Assembly (NCBI RefSeq): GCF_900100395.1
Contig: NZ_FNFB01000005.1
Span: 308,479 to 372,478, forward strand
Source of the DNA: Nonomuraea maritima
GTDB lineage: Bacteria > Actinomycetota > Actinomycetes > Streptosporangiales > Streptosporangiaceae
Length of the DNA stretch: 64,000 nt
Direction: 5' to 3'
The stretch's first letter is position 1; the number at the start of each line of letters is the position of its first letter. The translations under genes and the position numbers were made by a program. Positions 18,938-28,607 of this stretch are shown here, piece by piece. A model generated the notes under the pieces. The model was not told the origin of the DNA. It did not search any database and saw nothing but the letters and a program-made list of their open reading frames with translations.

Positions 18938-18951
18938 CATCCGTACAGGCA

Positions 18952-19878
18952 TTACACCAGCGGGGTGAGGTACTTCGTGAGGTCGTCGAGGATCTTGCCG
19001 GCGGCGGTGACGCCGATGCCGGTCATCCAGATCTCGTCGTCGACGCCGAAGGCGTGGCCCTCCTTGACGGCCGAGAGGTTCTTCCACAGCGGTCCGGCGG
19101 TCACCTCTGCCTGCGACTTGGCGGCCGCGTCGCCGAAGGCCGTGTAGAACAGGGCGTCACCGTCGGCGGTGGAGATGTTCTCCTGGCTGATCGCCGTGAA
19201 GCGCTTGTCCTCCTTGTCGGCGAGGAGCTGCGCCTCCGGACGGGCGATGCCCGCGTCACCCAGCACGATGCCGGAGAACGAGTCAGGGCCGTAGACGCGG
19301 ATCTCGGTGGGCCGGAAACGCACGATGCTCACCTTGATGTCGGAAAGCTTCGAGCCCGTCTCCTTGGCCCGCGCCTCGTACGCCGACAGCAGCTGCTGGG
19401 CCTGGTCCTTCCTGCCGACCGCCTCGGCGTCCAGCAGGAAGTTCTCCTTCCACGTGATGCCGACGCGCTCGGTGTACACGGTGGGGGCGATCTGGCTGAG
19501 CTTCTGGTAGAGGGCCTCCTGCCGGAACTTGGAGCCGAGGATGAGGTCCGGCTTCAGGGCGGCGATGGCCTCGAGGTTGGGCTGGGCGATCGTGCCCACG
19601 TTCTTGGTGGTGGACAGGGCCGTGCCGAGGTAGGCGGGGAACGGCTCGTTCTCGGTCGCCACCACACCGCCGACGGGGGTGATACCGAGGGACACCATGC
19701 TGTCGAGCTTGTCGGTGTCGAGGACCACGACCCGCTTCGGCTCCATGGGAACGCTCGTCTCTCCCATGGCGTGTTTGACCGTCCGGGTCGGGCCGGCCTC
19801 GGACGACGAGGTGGAGGTGCCGCACGCGGCGAGGGTGATGACAGGGAGCATGGCGAGTAGGGCCAGGCGCAGTCGCAT
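18952..19878 (-). CDS. Iron-siderophore ABC transporter substrate-binding lipoprotein
   Basis: A 308-residue extracytoplasmic binding protein of the FecB/FepB (class III) type. A lipobox, ITLAAC, puts the anchored Cys at residue 19. The body has the family layout of two lobes joined by one long helix: RVVVLDTDKLDSMVSLGI, LEAIAALKPDLILGS, then FSGIVLGDAGIARPEAQ and the C-terminal WMTGIGVTAAGKILDDL. An iron box overlaps its promoter region. No permease or ATPase gene is adjacent, so it must pair with a transporter elsewhere. Confidence 0.88.
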   Translation of the reverse strand: MRLRLALLAMLPVITLAACGTSTSSSEAGPTRTVKHAMGETSVPMEPKRVVVLDTDKLDSMVSLGITPVGGVVATENEPFPAYLGTALSTTKNVGTIAQPNLEAIAALKPDLILGSKFRQEALYQKLSQIAPTVYTERVGITWKENFLLDAEAVGRKDQAQQLLSAYEARAKETGSKLSDIKVSIVRFRPTEIRVYGPDSFSGIVLGDAGIARPEAQLLADKEDKRFTAISQENISTADGDALFYTAFGDAAAKSQAEVTAGPLWKNLSAVKEGHAFGVDDEIWMTGIGVTAAGKILDDLTKYLTPLV

Positions 19879-19897
19879 GGGCGTTCCTTGGTCTTAT

Positions 19898-19916
19898 TTA
19901 GGTAAGGCGAACCTAA
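19898..19916 (-). promoter_or_regulatory. DmdR/IdeR-type iron box
   Basis: TTAGGTAAGGCGAACCTAA is a near-perfect match to the 19-base iron-box palindrome TTAGGTTAGGCTAACCTAA of DtxR-family repressors in actinobacteria. It starts 20 bases upstream of the lipoprotein ATG, fitting repression when iron is sufficient. Confidence 0.88.
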
Positions 19917-19997
19917 GTATGCCATGACCGTTATAGCTGAGCTCGAAGAGGAGTCGTGAGCCGTCCGAAACGCGGCAGAAACACCGCTCCGGAGAGA

Positions 19998-20035
19998 TTC
20001 ACGAATGTGAAACACACCTGGTCGAGCCGCGAAAC
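19998..20035 (+). promoter_or_regulatory. GlnR-type box upstream of amt
   Basis: Two a-b half-sites in the correct 22-base register: TTCAC-N6-GAAAC (19998-20013), then after 6 bases GGTCG-N6-GAAAC (20020-20035). This follows the gTnAC-N6-GAAAC tandem pattern of actinomycete GlnR, with a weak second a-site. It lies 54 bases upstream of the amt start, where GlnR activates under nitrogen limitation. An extra GAAAC pair occurs just upstream. Confidence 0.65.
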
Positions 20036-20089
20036 TCCAGGCAAAGACGCTGTGGCCACACGTCACATGCACAAAGGAGGGTCGCTTCG

Positions 20090-21747
<1,658 letters not shown>

Positions 21748-21844
21748 GAGATCCGCGGCGAGGCGAGGACGTGTATCAGGGGCACGTCCTCGCGGAGCTG
21801 AGACAGCCCACTCGGACGGCAGAGCGTGGTGAGGGGGCCAGGCG

Positions 21845-24070
21845 GTGAGGGGAGGCGCGCGTTCGTACGCCGCGTTCCGCAAGGAGCGGACCGCGGAGAC
21901 CGACCGCTGGCTCAGGGACCTCCTCCGTACGGCGGGCGGCAACGAGCACGTCTCGCTGGTGGCCGTCGGCAGCCTCGGCAGGGGCGAGCCGGCGCCGGCC
22001 AGCGACCTCGACCTGGTACTGCTCCACGACGGCCGGGCGGACGTGGCCCGGATCGCCGACCGCGTCTGGTACCCGATCTGGGACTCCGCCGCCAAGCTCG
22101 ACCATTCCGTACGCACCGTCGAAGAGGCGGTGTCCGTCGCCCGTGACGACCTCAAGGCCGTGCTCGGCCTCATCCAGGCCCGGCACGTGGCCGGCGATCC
22201 CGAGCTGACGAAGAAGGCGAGGGAGGCGGTGCTGGCCGGCTGGCGCGCCGACTTCCGGCGCCGGCTCGGCGAGCTGCGCGAGGCCGCCGACCAGCGCGCC
22301 CAGACGAGCGGCGAGCTGGCCTTCCTCCTCGAACCCCACCTCAAGGACGGTCGCGGCGGGCTGCGCGACGTCCAGGCCATGCAGGCCGTGGCCGCGGCCT
22401 GGGTCGCCTCAGCGCCGGGACCGCGCGTCCGTGAGGCGTACGAGTTCATCCTCGACGTGCGGCACGCGCTGCACCTGGTCACCGCGCGCGGCGCCGACCG
22501 GCTCGTCCTGCAGGAGCAGGACGCGGTCGCCGGGATGCTCGGGCTGCTCGACGCCGAGGCCCTCATGCGCAGGCTCGCCGAGGCGGGAAGGACGGTCTCG
22601 CACGCCTTCGACGGCACCTGGCGCACCGTGGACAAGCTGCTGTCGGGCCCCGCCCCCCGGGGCCGCCGCCCGCTGGCCGACGGCGTTGTCGAGCAGGGCG
22701 GAGAAGTGGTGCTGGCCAGGGGCGTCAACGTGCGCAAGGACCCGGTGCTGGTGCTGCGCGCCGCCGCCGCCGCGGCCGAGTCGGGGCTGCCGCTGGCCCC
22801 CGCCACGGTGTCCGTCCTCGCCGCCCAGTCGCCCCCGATGCCGGTGCCCTGGCCCGAGGAGGCGCGCGACGCCCTGGTGTCGGTACTCGGCGCCGGCCGT
22901 GCCGCGGTGCCGGTGTGGGAGGAGCTCGACCAGGCGGGCATTCTCGTCAAGCTGCTGCCCGACTGGGAACGCGTCCGCCATCGTCCCCAGCGCAACCCCA
23001 TCCACCGCTTCACCGTCGACCGGCACCTGATCGAGGCGGCCGCCAACGCCGCGGGTCACACCCGCGAGGTCTCCCGTCCCGACCTGTTGCTGATCGCGGC
23101 GCTCCTGCACGACGTGGGCAAGGGCTGGCCCGGAGACCACTCGACGACCGGCGCCGTCGTGGTGCGCGACATCGCCACCCGCATCGGCCTGCCCCCGCAG
23201 GACGTCGAGACGCTGGCGAGCGTCGTCCGCCACCACCTGCTGCTGCCGGAGACGGCGACCCGCCGCGACCTCGACGACCCCGTCACCATCGAGAAGGTCG
23301 CGGCCACCGTCGGCTCGCGCGAGGTGCTCGACCTGCTGGCCGCGCTGGCGGTCGCCGACGGGAACGCGACCGGACCTGCGGCCTGGAACAGTTGGAAGGC
23401 GGGGCTCGTCGCCGACCTCGTGCGCCGGGTCAGGTCGGTGCTCGCGGGCGCGCCCCCGCCCAGACCGCCCGTGCTGTCGGAGCGGCAGGCGGCGCTGGCG
23501 CGGCACGGCGGCGGAGCCGTCCGGGTGAACGGGGGAGCGGTCACGGTGGTCGCCCCCGACCGGGCGGGCCTGCTGTGGAGCGCGGCCGGGGTGCTCGCCG
23601 CGCACCGCCTCATCGTCCGCTCCGCCTCGGCCGCGTTCGCCGGATCGACGGCCGTGATCGAGTTCTCCGTCATCCCCGAGTACGGCTCGCCGCCCGACCC
23701 CGCGACCCTGGAGTCGGACCTCCGGCTGGTCCTTGCCGGCCGTCTTGACATCGAGCAAAGGCTGGCCCGTCGTGCGCGCTCGGCCCGCCCGTCTCGCGTA
23801 CCCGTGGCCCCACCTCGGGTGACGCTGGTCGACGACGCCTCCGCGACGGCCACCGTGGTGGAAGTCAGGGCCCATGACAGGCCGGGGCTTCTGTGGCGTA
23901 TTGGACGGGCTTTCGGTGATTGCGGTCTTGACGTGAGAGCCGCCCGCGTGGAGACTCTCGGCGCGGAGGCGGTGGACGTCTTCTATGTCGTGGACCGCGC
24001 TGGTCGCCCGCTCGGCGATGACGCCCAACGGAGCCTCGTTCGCGATCAGGTCCTCGCCGCCCTGCGATAA
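21845..24070 (+). CDS. glnD: PII nucleotidyltransferase (GlnD)
   Basis: The bifunctional enzyme that modifies and demodifies PII in response to nitrogen status; in actinomycetes it acts as an adenylyltransferase. The 741-residue protein has the nucleotidyltransferase motif VGSLGRGEPAPASDLDLV (near residue 40), a GlnE/D-type helical region, an HD hydrolase domain (LLHDVGKGWPGDHS near 420) and two ACT domains (DRAGLLWSAAG near 570, DRPGLLWRIGRAFGD near 675) that bind glutamine. GTG start 97 bases after glnK; alternative starts are possible. The gene order amtB-glnK-glnD is standard for actinomycetes. Confidence 0.93.
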   Translation: MRGGARSYAAFRKERTAETDRWLRDLLRTAGGNEHVSLVAVGSLGRGEPAPASDLDLVLLHDGRADVARIADRVWYPIWDSAAKLDHSVRTVEEAVSVARDDLKAVLGLIQARHVAGDPELTKKAREAVLAGWRADFRRRLGELREAADQRAQTSGELAFLLEPHLKDGRGGLRDVQAMQAVAAAWVASAPGPRVREAYEFILDVRHALHLVTARGADRLVLQEQDAVAGMLGLLDAEALMRRLAEAGRTVSHAFDGTWRTVDKLLSGPAPRGRRPLADGVVEQGGEVVLARGVNVRKDPVLVLRAAAAAAESGLPLAPATVSVLAAQSPPMPVPWPEEARDALVSVLGAGRAAVPVWEELDQAGILVKLLPDWERVRHRPQRNPIHRFTVDRHLIEAAANAAGHTREVSRPDLLLIAALLHDVGKGWPGDHSTTGAVVVRDIATRIGLPPQDVETLASVVRHHLLLPETATRRDLDDPVTIEKVAATVGSREVLDLLAALAVADGNATGPAAWNSWKAGLVADLVRRVRSVLAGAPPPRPPVLSERQAALARHGGGAVRVNGGAVTVVAPDRAGLLWSAAGVLAAHRLIVRSASAAFAGSTAVIEFSVIPEYGSPPDPATLESDLRLVLAGRLDIEQRLARRARSARPSRVPVAPPRVTLVDDASATATVVEVRAHDRPGLLWRIGRAFGDCGLDVRAARVETLGAEAVDVFYVVDRAGRPLGDDAQRSLVRDQVLAALR

Positions 24071-24075
24071 CCAGT

Positions 24076-24112
24076 GACACACAAGTGTCGGTCGTGTTTG
24101 TAACAATATTGT
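24076..24112. promoter_or_regulatory. Inverted repeats in front of conservon 1
   Basis: Two short palindromes lie between glnD and the first conservon: GACAC-acaa-GTGTC (24076-24089), just after the glnD stop, and ACAATATTGT (24103-24112), in an AT-rich patch that could be part of the promoter. A further TGCC-N6-GGCA pair follows at 24119-24132. None matches the element before conservons 2 and 3. Confidence 0.3.
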
Positions 24113-24200
24113 CCGTTATGCCTGATAAGGCAGGTGTTGCAGATACGTTGAGTGACGGCTTGGCCGTTACGGGTGGGACGAGTGAGGGGTAGCGGAAGCG

Positions 24201-27164
24201 GTGACTACGGGGAACAGCAGCAGCGGCCCGGCCGCGCAGCCTGATCGCGGGAAGCGTCCACTACGACGCTTCGGCCTGCGGAACTGGCGCGTGAGGTGGC
24301 GGCTCACCGCGCTCATCCTGGTGCCCACCATCGCGGCGGTGGCGCTCGGCGGCCTCCGCGTGGTGGGGTCGGTGCAGAGCATCGACGCCTATGAGCGCAC
24401 CGCGTCCGCGGCCGAGAAGGCCGGACGCGTCCGCGACCTCCTGCAGGCCCTCGGGCTCGAGCGCGACACCGTCGGTTGGAGCGGGGCCAACCGGACGACG
24501 CGCAAGAGCCTGGACAAGCAGGTCGCACAGCGCAAGGCCGCCGTCGACACGCTGGCCAGGGCCGTACGGGCCGACCTGTCGACGATCGACGACAGCTACG
24601 GCGACCGCGTGGTGCGGGCGGCCGAACAGGCCGACTACGACCTCGGCCGCCTGGGCAAGATCAGGGACGAGGGCGCCACCCAGTACAACCGCTACGACTT
24701 CCTCGCCGACACCTTGCTCAAGCTGCACGACGAGTTCGGACTGCTGTCCGACGACTCGCAGATCGTCGGCGACTTCCGCGCACTCAGCGCGCTGACCGCC
24801 GCCAAGGAGGAGATCTCCCGGCAGCGCGTCCAGCTGCTGCGCGCCTCCTACGACACGGCCAACGTGGACGCCAAGGACGTCGAGGACTTCATCGCCTCCA
24901 ACGCCCGCCAGCAGAAGGACCTCGACACGGTGGGCGTCGAGGCCGGCGTCGAGGTCGGCACCCAGCTGTCCAAGGCGCTGATGTCCCGGCCCGAGTACAT
25001 CAACATCCAGCTCACCAAGTCGCGCGCCATCACGCTGGCCAGCGGCCGGACGCCCGGCGCGCGCATCACCGACAACCTGATCTCCGCCCGGGCCGAGCGC
25101 CAGCAGTGGTTCGAGAACAACTCGGACGTCATCGCGGTGCTGCACGGCCTTGAGCAGGACCTGGCCGGCAAGGTGAGCCTGCGCAGCCGCGAGCTGCGCG
25201 AGGCCGAGGTGCGCAGCGCGCTCATCGCCGGGGCCCTCATCCTGGGCCTGCTGATCGTCATCCTGCTCCTCACCGTGGCCATCGCCCGCTCCATGGTCGG
25301 CCCGCTGCGCCGCCTGCGTACGGAGGCCCTGGAGATCGCCGGTTTCCGGCTGCCCGACGTGGTGCGCCAGCTCCGGGTGAGCGGCGACGCGTCCGTGGGC
25401 GAGGTCCAGCCGATCGACATCGAGGGCAACGACGAGATCGGCGAAGTTGCGCGGGCCTTCGACCAGGTGCACCGCCAGGCGGTCCACCTGGCGGGCGAGG
25501 AGGCCGAGCTGCGCGGCAACATCAGCTCGATGTTCGTCAACCTGTCGCGCCGCACCCAGACGCTGGTCGAGCGGCAGATCTCGCTCATCGACGGTCTGGA
25601 GAAGGGCGAGGAGGACGGCGGCCGGCTGGCTGACCTGTTCAAGCTCGACCACCTGGCCACCCGCATGCGCCGCAATTCCGAGAACCTGCTGGTCCTCGCC
25701 GGTCACGAAGCGACCCGCCGGCGCAGCCAGCCGGCCAAGCTCGTCGACGTCGTCCGCGCCGCGCTGTCGGAGGTCGAGGGCTACGAGCGCGTCCAGGTCA
25801 AGGTGCACCGGGCCACCTCCGTGGTGGGCAGCTGCGCCAACGACCTCGTCCACCTCGTCGCCGAGCTGGTCGAGAACGCCATCCAGTTCTCGCCGAGCAG
25901 CTCCCAGGTGACGGTCACCAGCAGCCTCATCGAGGGCGGTGGCGCGCTGCTGTCGGTGACCGACACCGGTATCAGCATGACCGAGGACGAGCTGGCCGAG
26001 TCCAACCGCCGCCTGGCCGAGCCGCCGGTCGTGGACGTGTCGGTCTCCCGCCGCATGGGCCTGTTCGTGGTCGGCCGCCTGGCGCTGCGCCACGGCGTCC
26101 GGGTGCAGCTCAGGAAGGGCGACGGCAGCGGCCTGATCGCCATGGTGCTGCTGCCGCCCACGCTCATCGCCGACGGCTCCCAGCAGCAGCCGTTGCCGCA
26201 GCGGCCGGCGTTCGGCGGCGGCACCGTTCCGCCCGCCCCGGCCACCCAGAACGGCACCTTCCGCTCGTTCGCCAGCTTCGACTCCTTCGAGAGCGGCCCG
26301 TCGCTGCGGCCCGGCTCACTCAACGGCCACGCCAGGCCAGGCCCGACCGGCCAGGGCCCCACGCGCCAGAGCCCGGGGACGTACGACAGCGGCACGTTCG
26401 ACGCAGGCCGCCAGGGTCCCCGTACGCAGGACAGCACGCCGGGCACGCCGCGGCCGTCGCTCGGCGGGGCGTTCCACTCCGACCCGGGCAGCCCGGTGAA
26501 CGGCTTCGACGCCGCGGGCGGCCCCCGCCGCAGGCCGCTCGGAGGGTTCGACCAGGGCGGCTCCTACCCGTCCTTCCCCGACACGGGCAGCTTCCCGCCC
26601 GTCAACGGCCAGCACCGCACGGGCCCGTCCACCGACGGTGCGTTCCAGACGCCGCCGCCGCCTCCGCCGGTCCCGCCGGCGTACGCGACGAACGAGGTGG
26701 TGCGCAGGCCGGACCCGGCGCCGTCGGTCGAGGTGTCGCCGATGGAGCCGGAGCAGGAGGAGTACCTGCCGATCTTCGCCTCGGTGGAGTCGGCGTGGTT
26801 CCGCAGGCCGGGGGCCGGATCCGCGCCCCAGGCGGCCGACGGGGGCGAGAACGCGCCCGCGCAAGCCGTACCCTCAGGGGAGGAATCATGGCGAACCGCC
26901 GCAGACGCCGGATGGCAGGCGGCGGCCAAAGCCAGTGAGCCCAGCCTCGGCGGCGTCACCGCCGCCGGGCTGCCGAAGCGCACCCCGAAGGCCAACCTGG
27001 TGCCCGGCACGGCCAACAAGCCGGCGCCGGCCCAGGAGCCGCAGCAGCAGGCGCCGGCGCCTCCGGTCTCAGCGGACCGGATGCGCAGCCGGATGTCCAG
27101 CTACCAGCAGGGCGTGCGCCGGGCCCGCCAGGAAGTACGTGGACAGGAGGAACAGAGTGAGTAA
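24201..27164 (+). CDS. cvnA: Conservon 1 CvnA: nitrate/nitrite-sensor-like membrane histidine kinase with disordered tail
   Basis: A 987-residue membrane sensor. Transmembrane helices at about 36-55 and 338-361 flank an all-helical extracytoplasmic region like the NIT sensor domain; HAMP follows, then a dimerisation helix with the candidate phospho-acceptor in KLDHLATRMRRNSENLL (near 483) and an HATPase domain (N-box ELVENAIQF near 553, G-box VTDTGISMTEDE near 586). From about 660 on the chain is Pro/Gly/Ser rich and disordered, but carries EEYLPIFASVESAWF (near 853), GLPKRTPKANLVPGTA (near 923) and DRMRSRMSSYQQGVRRAR (near 959). GTG start. First gene of cvnABCD; CvnA proteins are thought to signal through the small GTPase complex. 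Confidence 0.92.
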   Translation: MTTGNSSSGPAAQPDRGKRPLRRFGLRNWRVRWRLTALILVPTIAAVALGGLRVVGSVQSIDAYERTASAAEKAGRVRDLLQALGLERDTVGWSGANRTTRKSLDKQVAQRKAAVDTLARAVRADLSTIDDSYGDRVVRAAEQADYDLGRLGKIRDEGATQYNRYDFLADTLLKLHDEFGLLSDDSQIVGDFRALSALTAAKEEISRQRVQLLRASYDTANVDAKDVEDFIASNARQQKDLDTVGVEAGVEVGTQLSKALMSRPEYINIQLTKSRAITLASGRTPGARITDNLISARAERQQWFENNSDVIAVLHGLEQDLAGKVSLRSRELREAEVRSALIAGALILGLLIVILLLTVAIARSMVGPLRRLRTEALEIAGFRLPDVVRQLRVSGDASVGEVQPIDIEGNDEIGEVARAFDQVHRQAVHLAGEEAELRGNISSMFVNLSRRTQTLVERQISLIDGLEKGEEDGGRLADLFKLDHLATRMRRNSENLLVLAGHEATRRRSQPAKLVDVVRAALSEVEGYERVQVKVHRATSVVGSCANDLVHLVAELVENAIQFSPSSSQVTVTSSLIEGGGALLSVTDTGISMTEDELAESNRRLAEPPVVDVSVSRRMGLFVVGRLALRHGVRVQLRKGDGSGLIAMVLLPPTLIADGSQQQPLPQRPAFGGGTVPPAPATQNGTFRSFASFDSFESGPSLRPGSLNGHARPGPTGQGPTRQSPGTYDSGTFDAGRQGPRTQDSTPGTPRPSLGGAFHSDPGSPVNGFDAAGGPRRRPLGGFDQGGSYPSFPDTGSFPPVNGQHRTGPSTDGAFQTPPPPPPVPPAYATNEVVRRPDPAPSVEVSPMEPEQEEYLPIFASVESAWFRRPGAGSAPQAADGGENAPAQAVPSGEESWRTAADAGWQAAAKASEPSLGGVTAAGLPKRTPKANLVPGTANKPAPAQEPQQQAPAPPVSADRMRSRMSSYQQGVRRARQEVRGQEEQSE

Positions 27165-27185
27165 GCGTCCCGCCGGGGAGGATGC

Positions 27186-27608
27186 GTGACCACCCTTAGT
27201 CATGAGGCGCACAGGTTCGACTGGCTGATCACCGACTTCGTGCGTAACACTCCCGGAGTCGCGCACGCCGTCGTGGTCTCGGCCGACGGTCTCTGCCTGG
27301 CCGCCTCGGAGGGTTTCCCGCCCGACCGTGCCGATCAGCTCGCCGCGGTCTCCGCGGGTCTGCTGAGCCTCACGGTGGGCGCGTCCCGGGTGTTCGAGGG
27401 CGGCGCCGTGACGCAGACCGTCGTCGAGATGCAGCGCGGTCTTCTGCTGGTCATGGCGATCAGCGACGGTTCCGTGCTGACGGTGCTGGCCGCACCGGAT
27501 TGTGACATGGGTCTGGTGGCGTACCAGATGACCTTGTTGGTAGACAGGGCGGGTCAGGCGCTGACGCCCGCGCTGCGCGCGGAGCTGCAGGCAGCCAGGA
27601 GCCGGTGA
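27186..27608 (+). CDS. cvnB: Conservon 1 CvnB: roadblock/LC7 protein
   Basis: A 140-residue roadblock/LC7-domain protein, with FDWLITDFVRNTPGVAHAVV at the start and a body containing FPPDRADQLAAVSAGLLSL, ARVFEGGAVTQTVVEMQRGL and APDCDMGLVAYQMTLL. Roadblock proteins commonly bind and regulate small GTPases such as the CvnD two genes down. GTG start 21 bases after cvnA, whereas in the other three copies the two genes overlap. The first residues (MTTLSHEAHR) differ from the MRELSQGAR-type start of the other copies. Confidence 0.92.
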   Translation: MTTLSHEAHRFDWLITDFVRNTPGVAHAVVVSADGLCLAASEGFPPDRADQLAAVSAGLLSLTVGASRVFEGGAVTQTVVEMQRGLLLVMAISDGSVLTVLAAPDCDMGLVAYQMTLLVDRAGQALTPALRAELQAARSR

Positions 27609-27634
27609 TGTGATGGGACTGATGGGAGCGGGCC

Positions 27635-27997
27635 GTGTACGGCACTGACGGGACCGGGGACGACGAGCCCCTGTTCCGTCCTTACGCGATGACCGGCGGG
27701 CGATCCGAGCCGCGATATCACCTCGCGATGGAGACGTTGATCTCGGCGATGTCCATCCCGGACGACGAGATGGCCATGCTCACCCCCGAGCAGGAGGCCA
27801 TCATGCAGTTGTGCCGGTCGTTCAGGTCGGTGGCAGAGATCTCGGCCCTGCTCCGTGTCCCGCTCGGCGTGGCGCGGGTGATCGTGGCGGACATGTCCGA
27901 CGAAGGGCTGGTCCGTCTCCACCACCCGCGCCTCAACCAGGGACAGCCAGACCTCAACATGCTCGAAAGGGTGCTCAGTGGACTACGCAGGCTCTAG
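27635..27997 (+). CDS. cvnC: Conservon 1 CvnC: DUF742 winged-helix-like protein
   Basis: A 120-residue DUF742 protein. After a variable N-terminus it shows LFRPYAMTGGRSEPRYHLAM, LCRSFRSVAEISALLRVPLG, VARVIVADMSDEGLVRLHHP and the invariant ending LERVLSGLRRL. The central part looks like a winged helix (SVAEISALL...GVARVIVADM). GTG start with GGGAG upstream. The last 20 bases are also the start of cvnD. Confidence 0.9.
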   Translation: MYGTDGTGDDEPLFRPYAMTGGRSEPRYHLAMETLISAMSIPDDEMAMLTPEQEAIMQLCRSFRSVAEISALLRVPLGVARVIVADMSDEGLVRLHHPRLNQGQPDLNMLERVLSGLRRL

Positions 27998-28553
27998 CCC
28001 CGGCCTCACGTCGACGAAGATCGTCGTCGCCGGCGGGTTCGGCGTCGGCAAGACGACGTTCGTGGGGGCGGTGTCGGAGATCCTCCCGCTCACCACGGAA
28101 GCGGTGATGACGGACGCGTCCGCCGGCATCGACGACCTCGGCATGACGCCGAACAAGCAGACCACGACCGTGGCCATGGACTTCGGCCGGTTGTCGCTCG
28201 ACCGCGACCTGATCCTCTACCTGTTCGGCACGCCGGGCCAGCACCGGTTCTGGTTCATGTGGGACGACCTCGTGCGCGGCGCGATCGGCGCCGTGGTGCT
28301 GCTCGACACGCGCCGCCTGGCCGACAGCTTCCCCGCGATCGACTACTTCGAAGAGGCGAAGCTGCCGTTCGTCGTCGGCATCAACGGCTGGGACGGCCAG
28401 TTCATGCACTCCGACAACGAGGTCAGGGAGGCGCTCGCGCTGTCGCCGCACGTGCCGATCGTGCGTACGGACGCCCGCAACCGCGAGTCGGTCAAGGCGA
28501 CCCTGATCGCGCTGGTCGAGCACGTCGTGCGCCTGCGCGCCGCCCCCGTCTAG
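27978..28553 (+). CDS. cvnD: Conservon 1 CvnD: small Ras-like GTPase
   Basis: A 191-residue ATP/GTP-binding protein. G1 is GGFGVGKTTFVG (near residue 20), the switch II region LFGTPGQHRFWFMWDDLV replaces the usual DxxG, and VVGINGWDG takes the place of NKxD as base-recognition motif. GTG start inside the end of cvnC with AAAGGG as ribosome site. CvnD is the G-protein output of the conservon, held at the membrane with CvnB and CvnC by CvnA (known for Streptomyces Cvn9). Confidence 0.93.
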   Translation: MDYAGSSPGLTSTKIVVAGGFGVGKTTFVGAVSEILPLTTEAVMTDASAGIDDLGMTPNKQTTTVAMDFGRLSLDRDLILYLFGTPGQHRFWFMWDDLVRGAIGAVVLLDTRRLADSFPAIDYFEEAKLPFVVGINGWDGQFMHSDNEVREALALSPHVPIVRTDARNRESVKATLIALVEHVVRLRAAPV

Positions 28554-28563
28554 ACAGCTCCTC

Positions 28564-28591
28564 GCGGCGCCCGCCCGTAAGCGGGCGCCGC
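28564..28591 (+). terminator. Hairpin terminator after conservon 1
   Basis: GCGGCGCCCGC and GCGGGCGCCGC pair perfectly over 11 bases with a 6-base loop, 10 bases after the cvnD stop and 17 bases from the stop of the convergent ABC permease gene. No T-run follows; it may serve both strands. Confidence 0.65.
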
Positions 28592-28607
28592 GCACTCAGC
28601 CGCACAC

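Noticed and set aside
18644..18951. Small RNA gene between the sigma factor and siderophore genes
   Set aside because: The two hairpins are adequately explained as terminators of convergent genes, and no promoter-like sequence could be pointed out.
24261..26093. A 610-codon antisense frame inside conservon 1 cvnA (similar ones occur in the other three)
   Set aside because: Recurs in all four cvnA genes because the coding strand is conserved, which explains the shared antisense frame without a gene.
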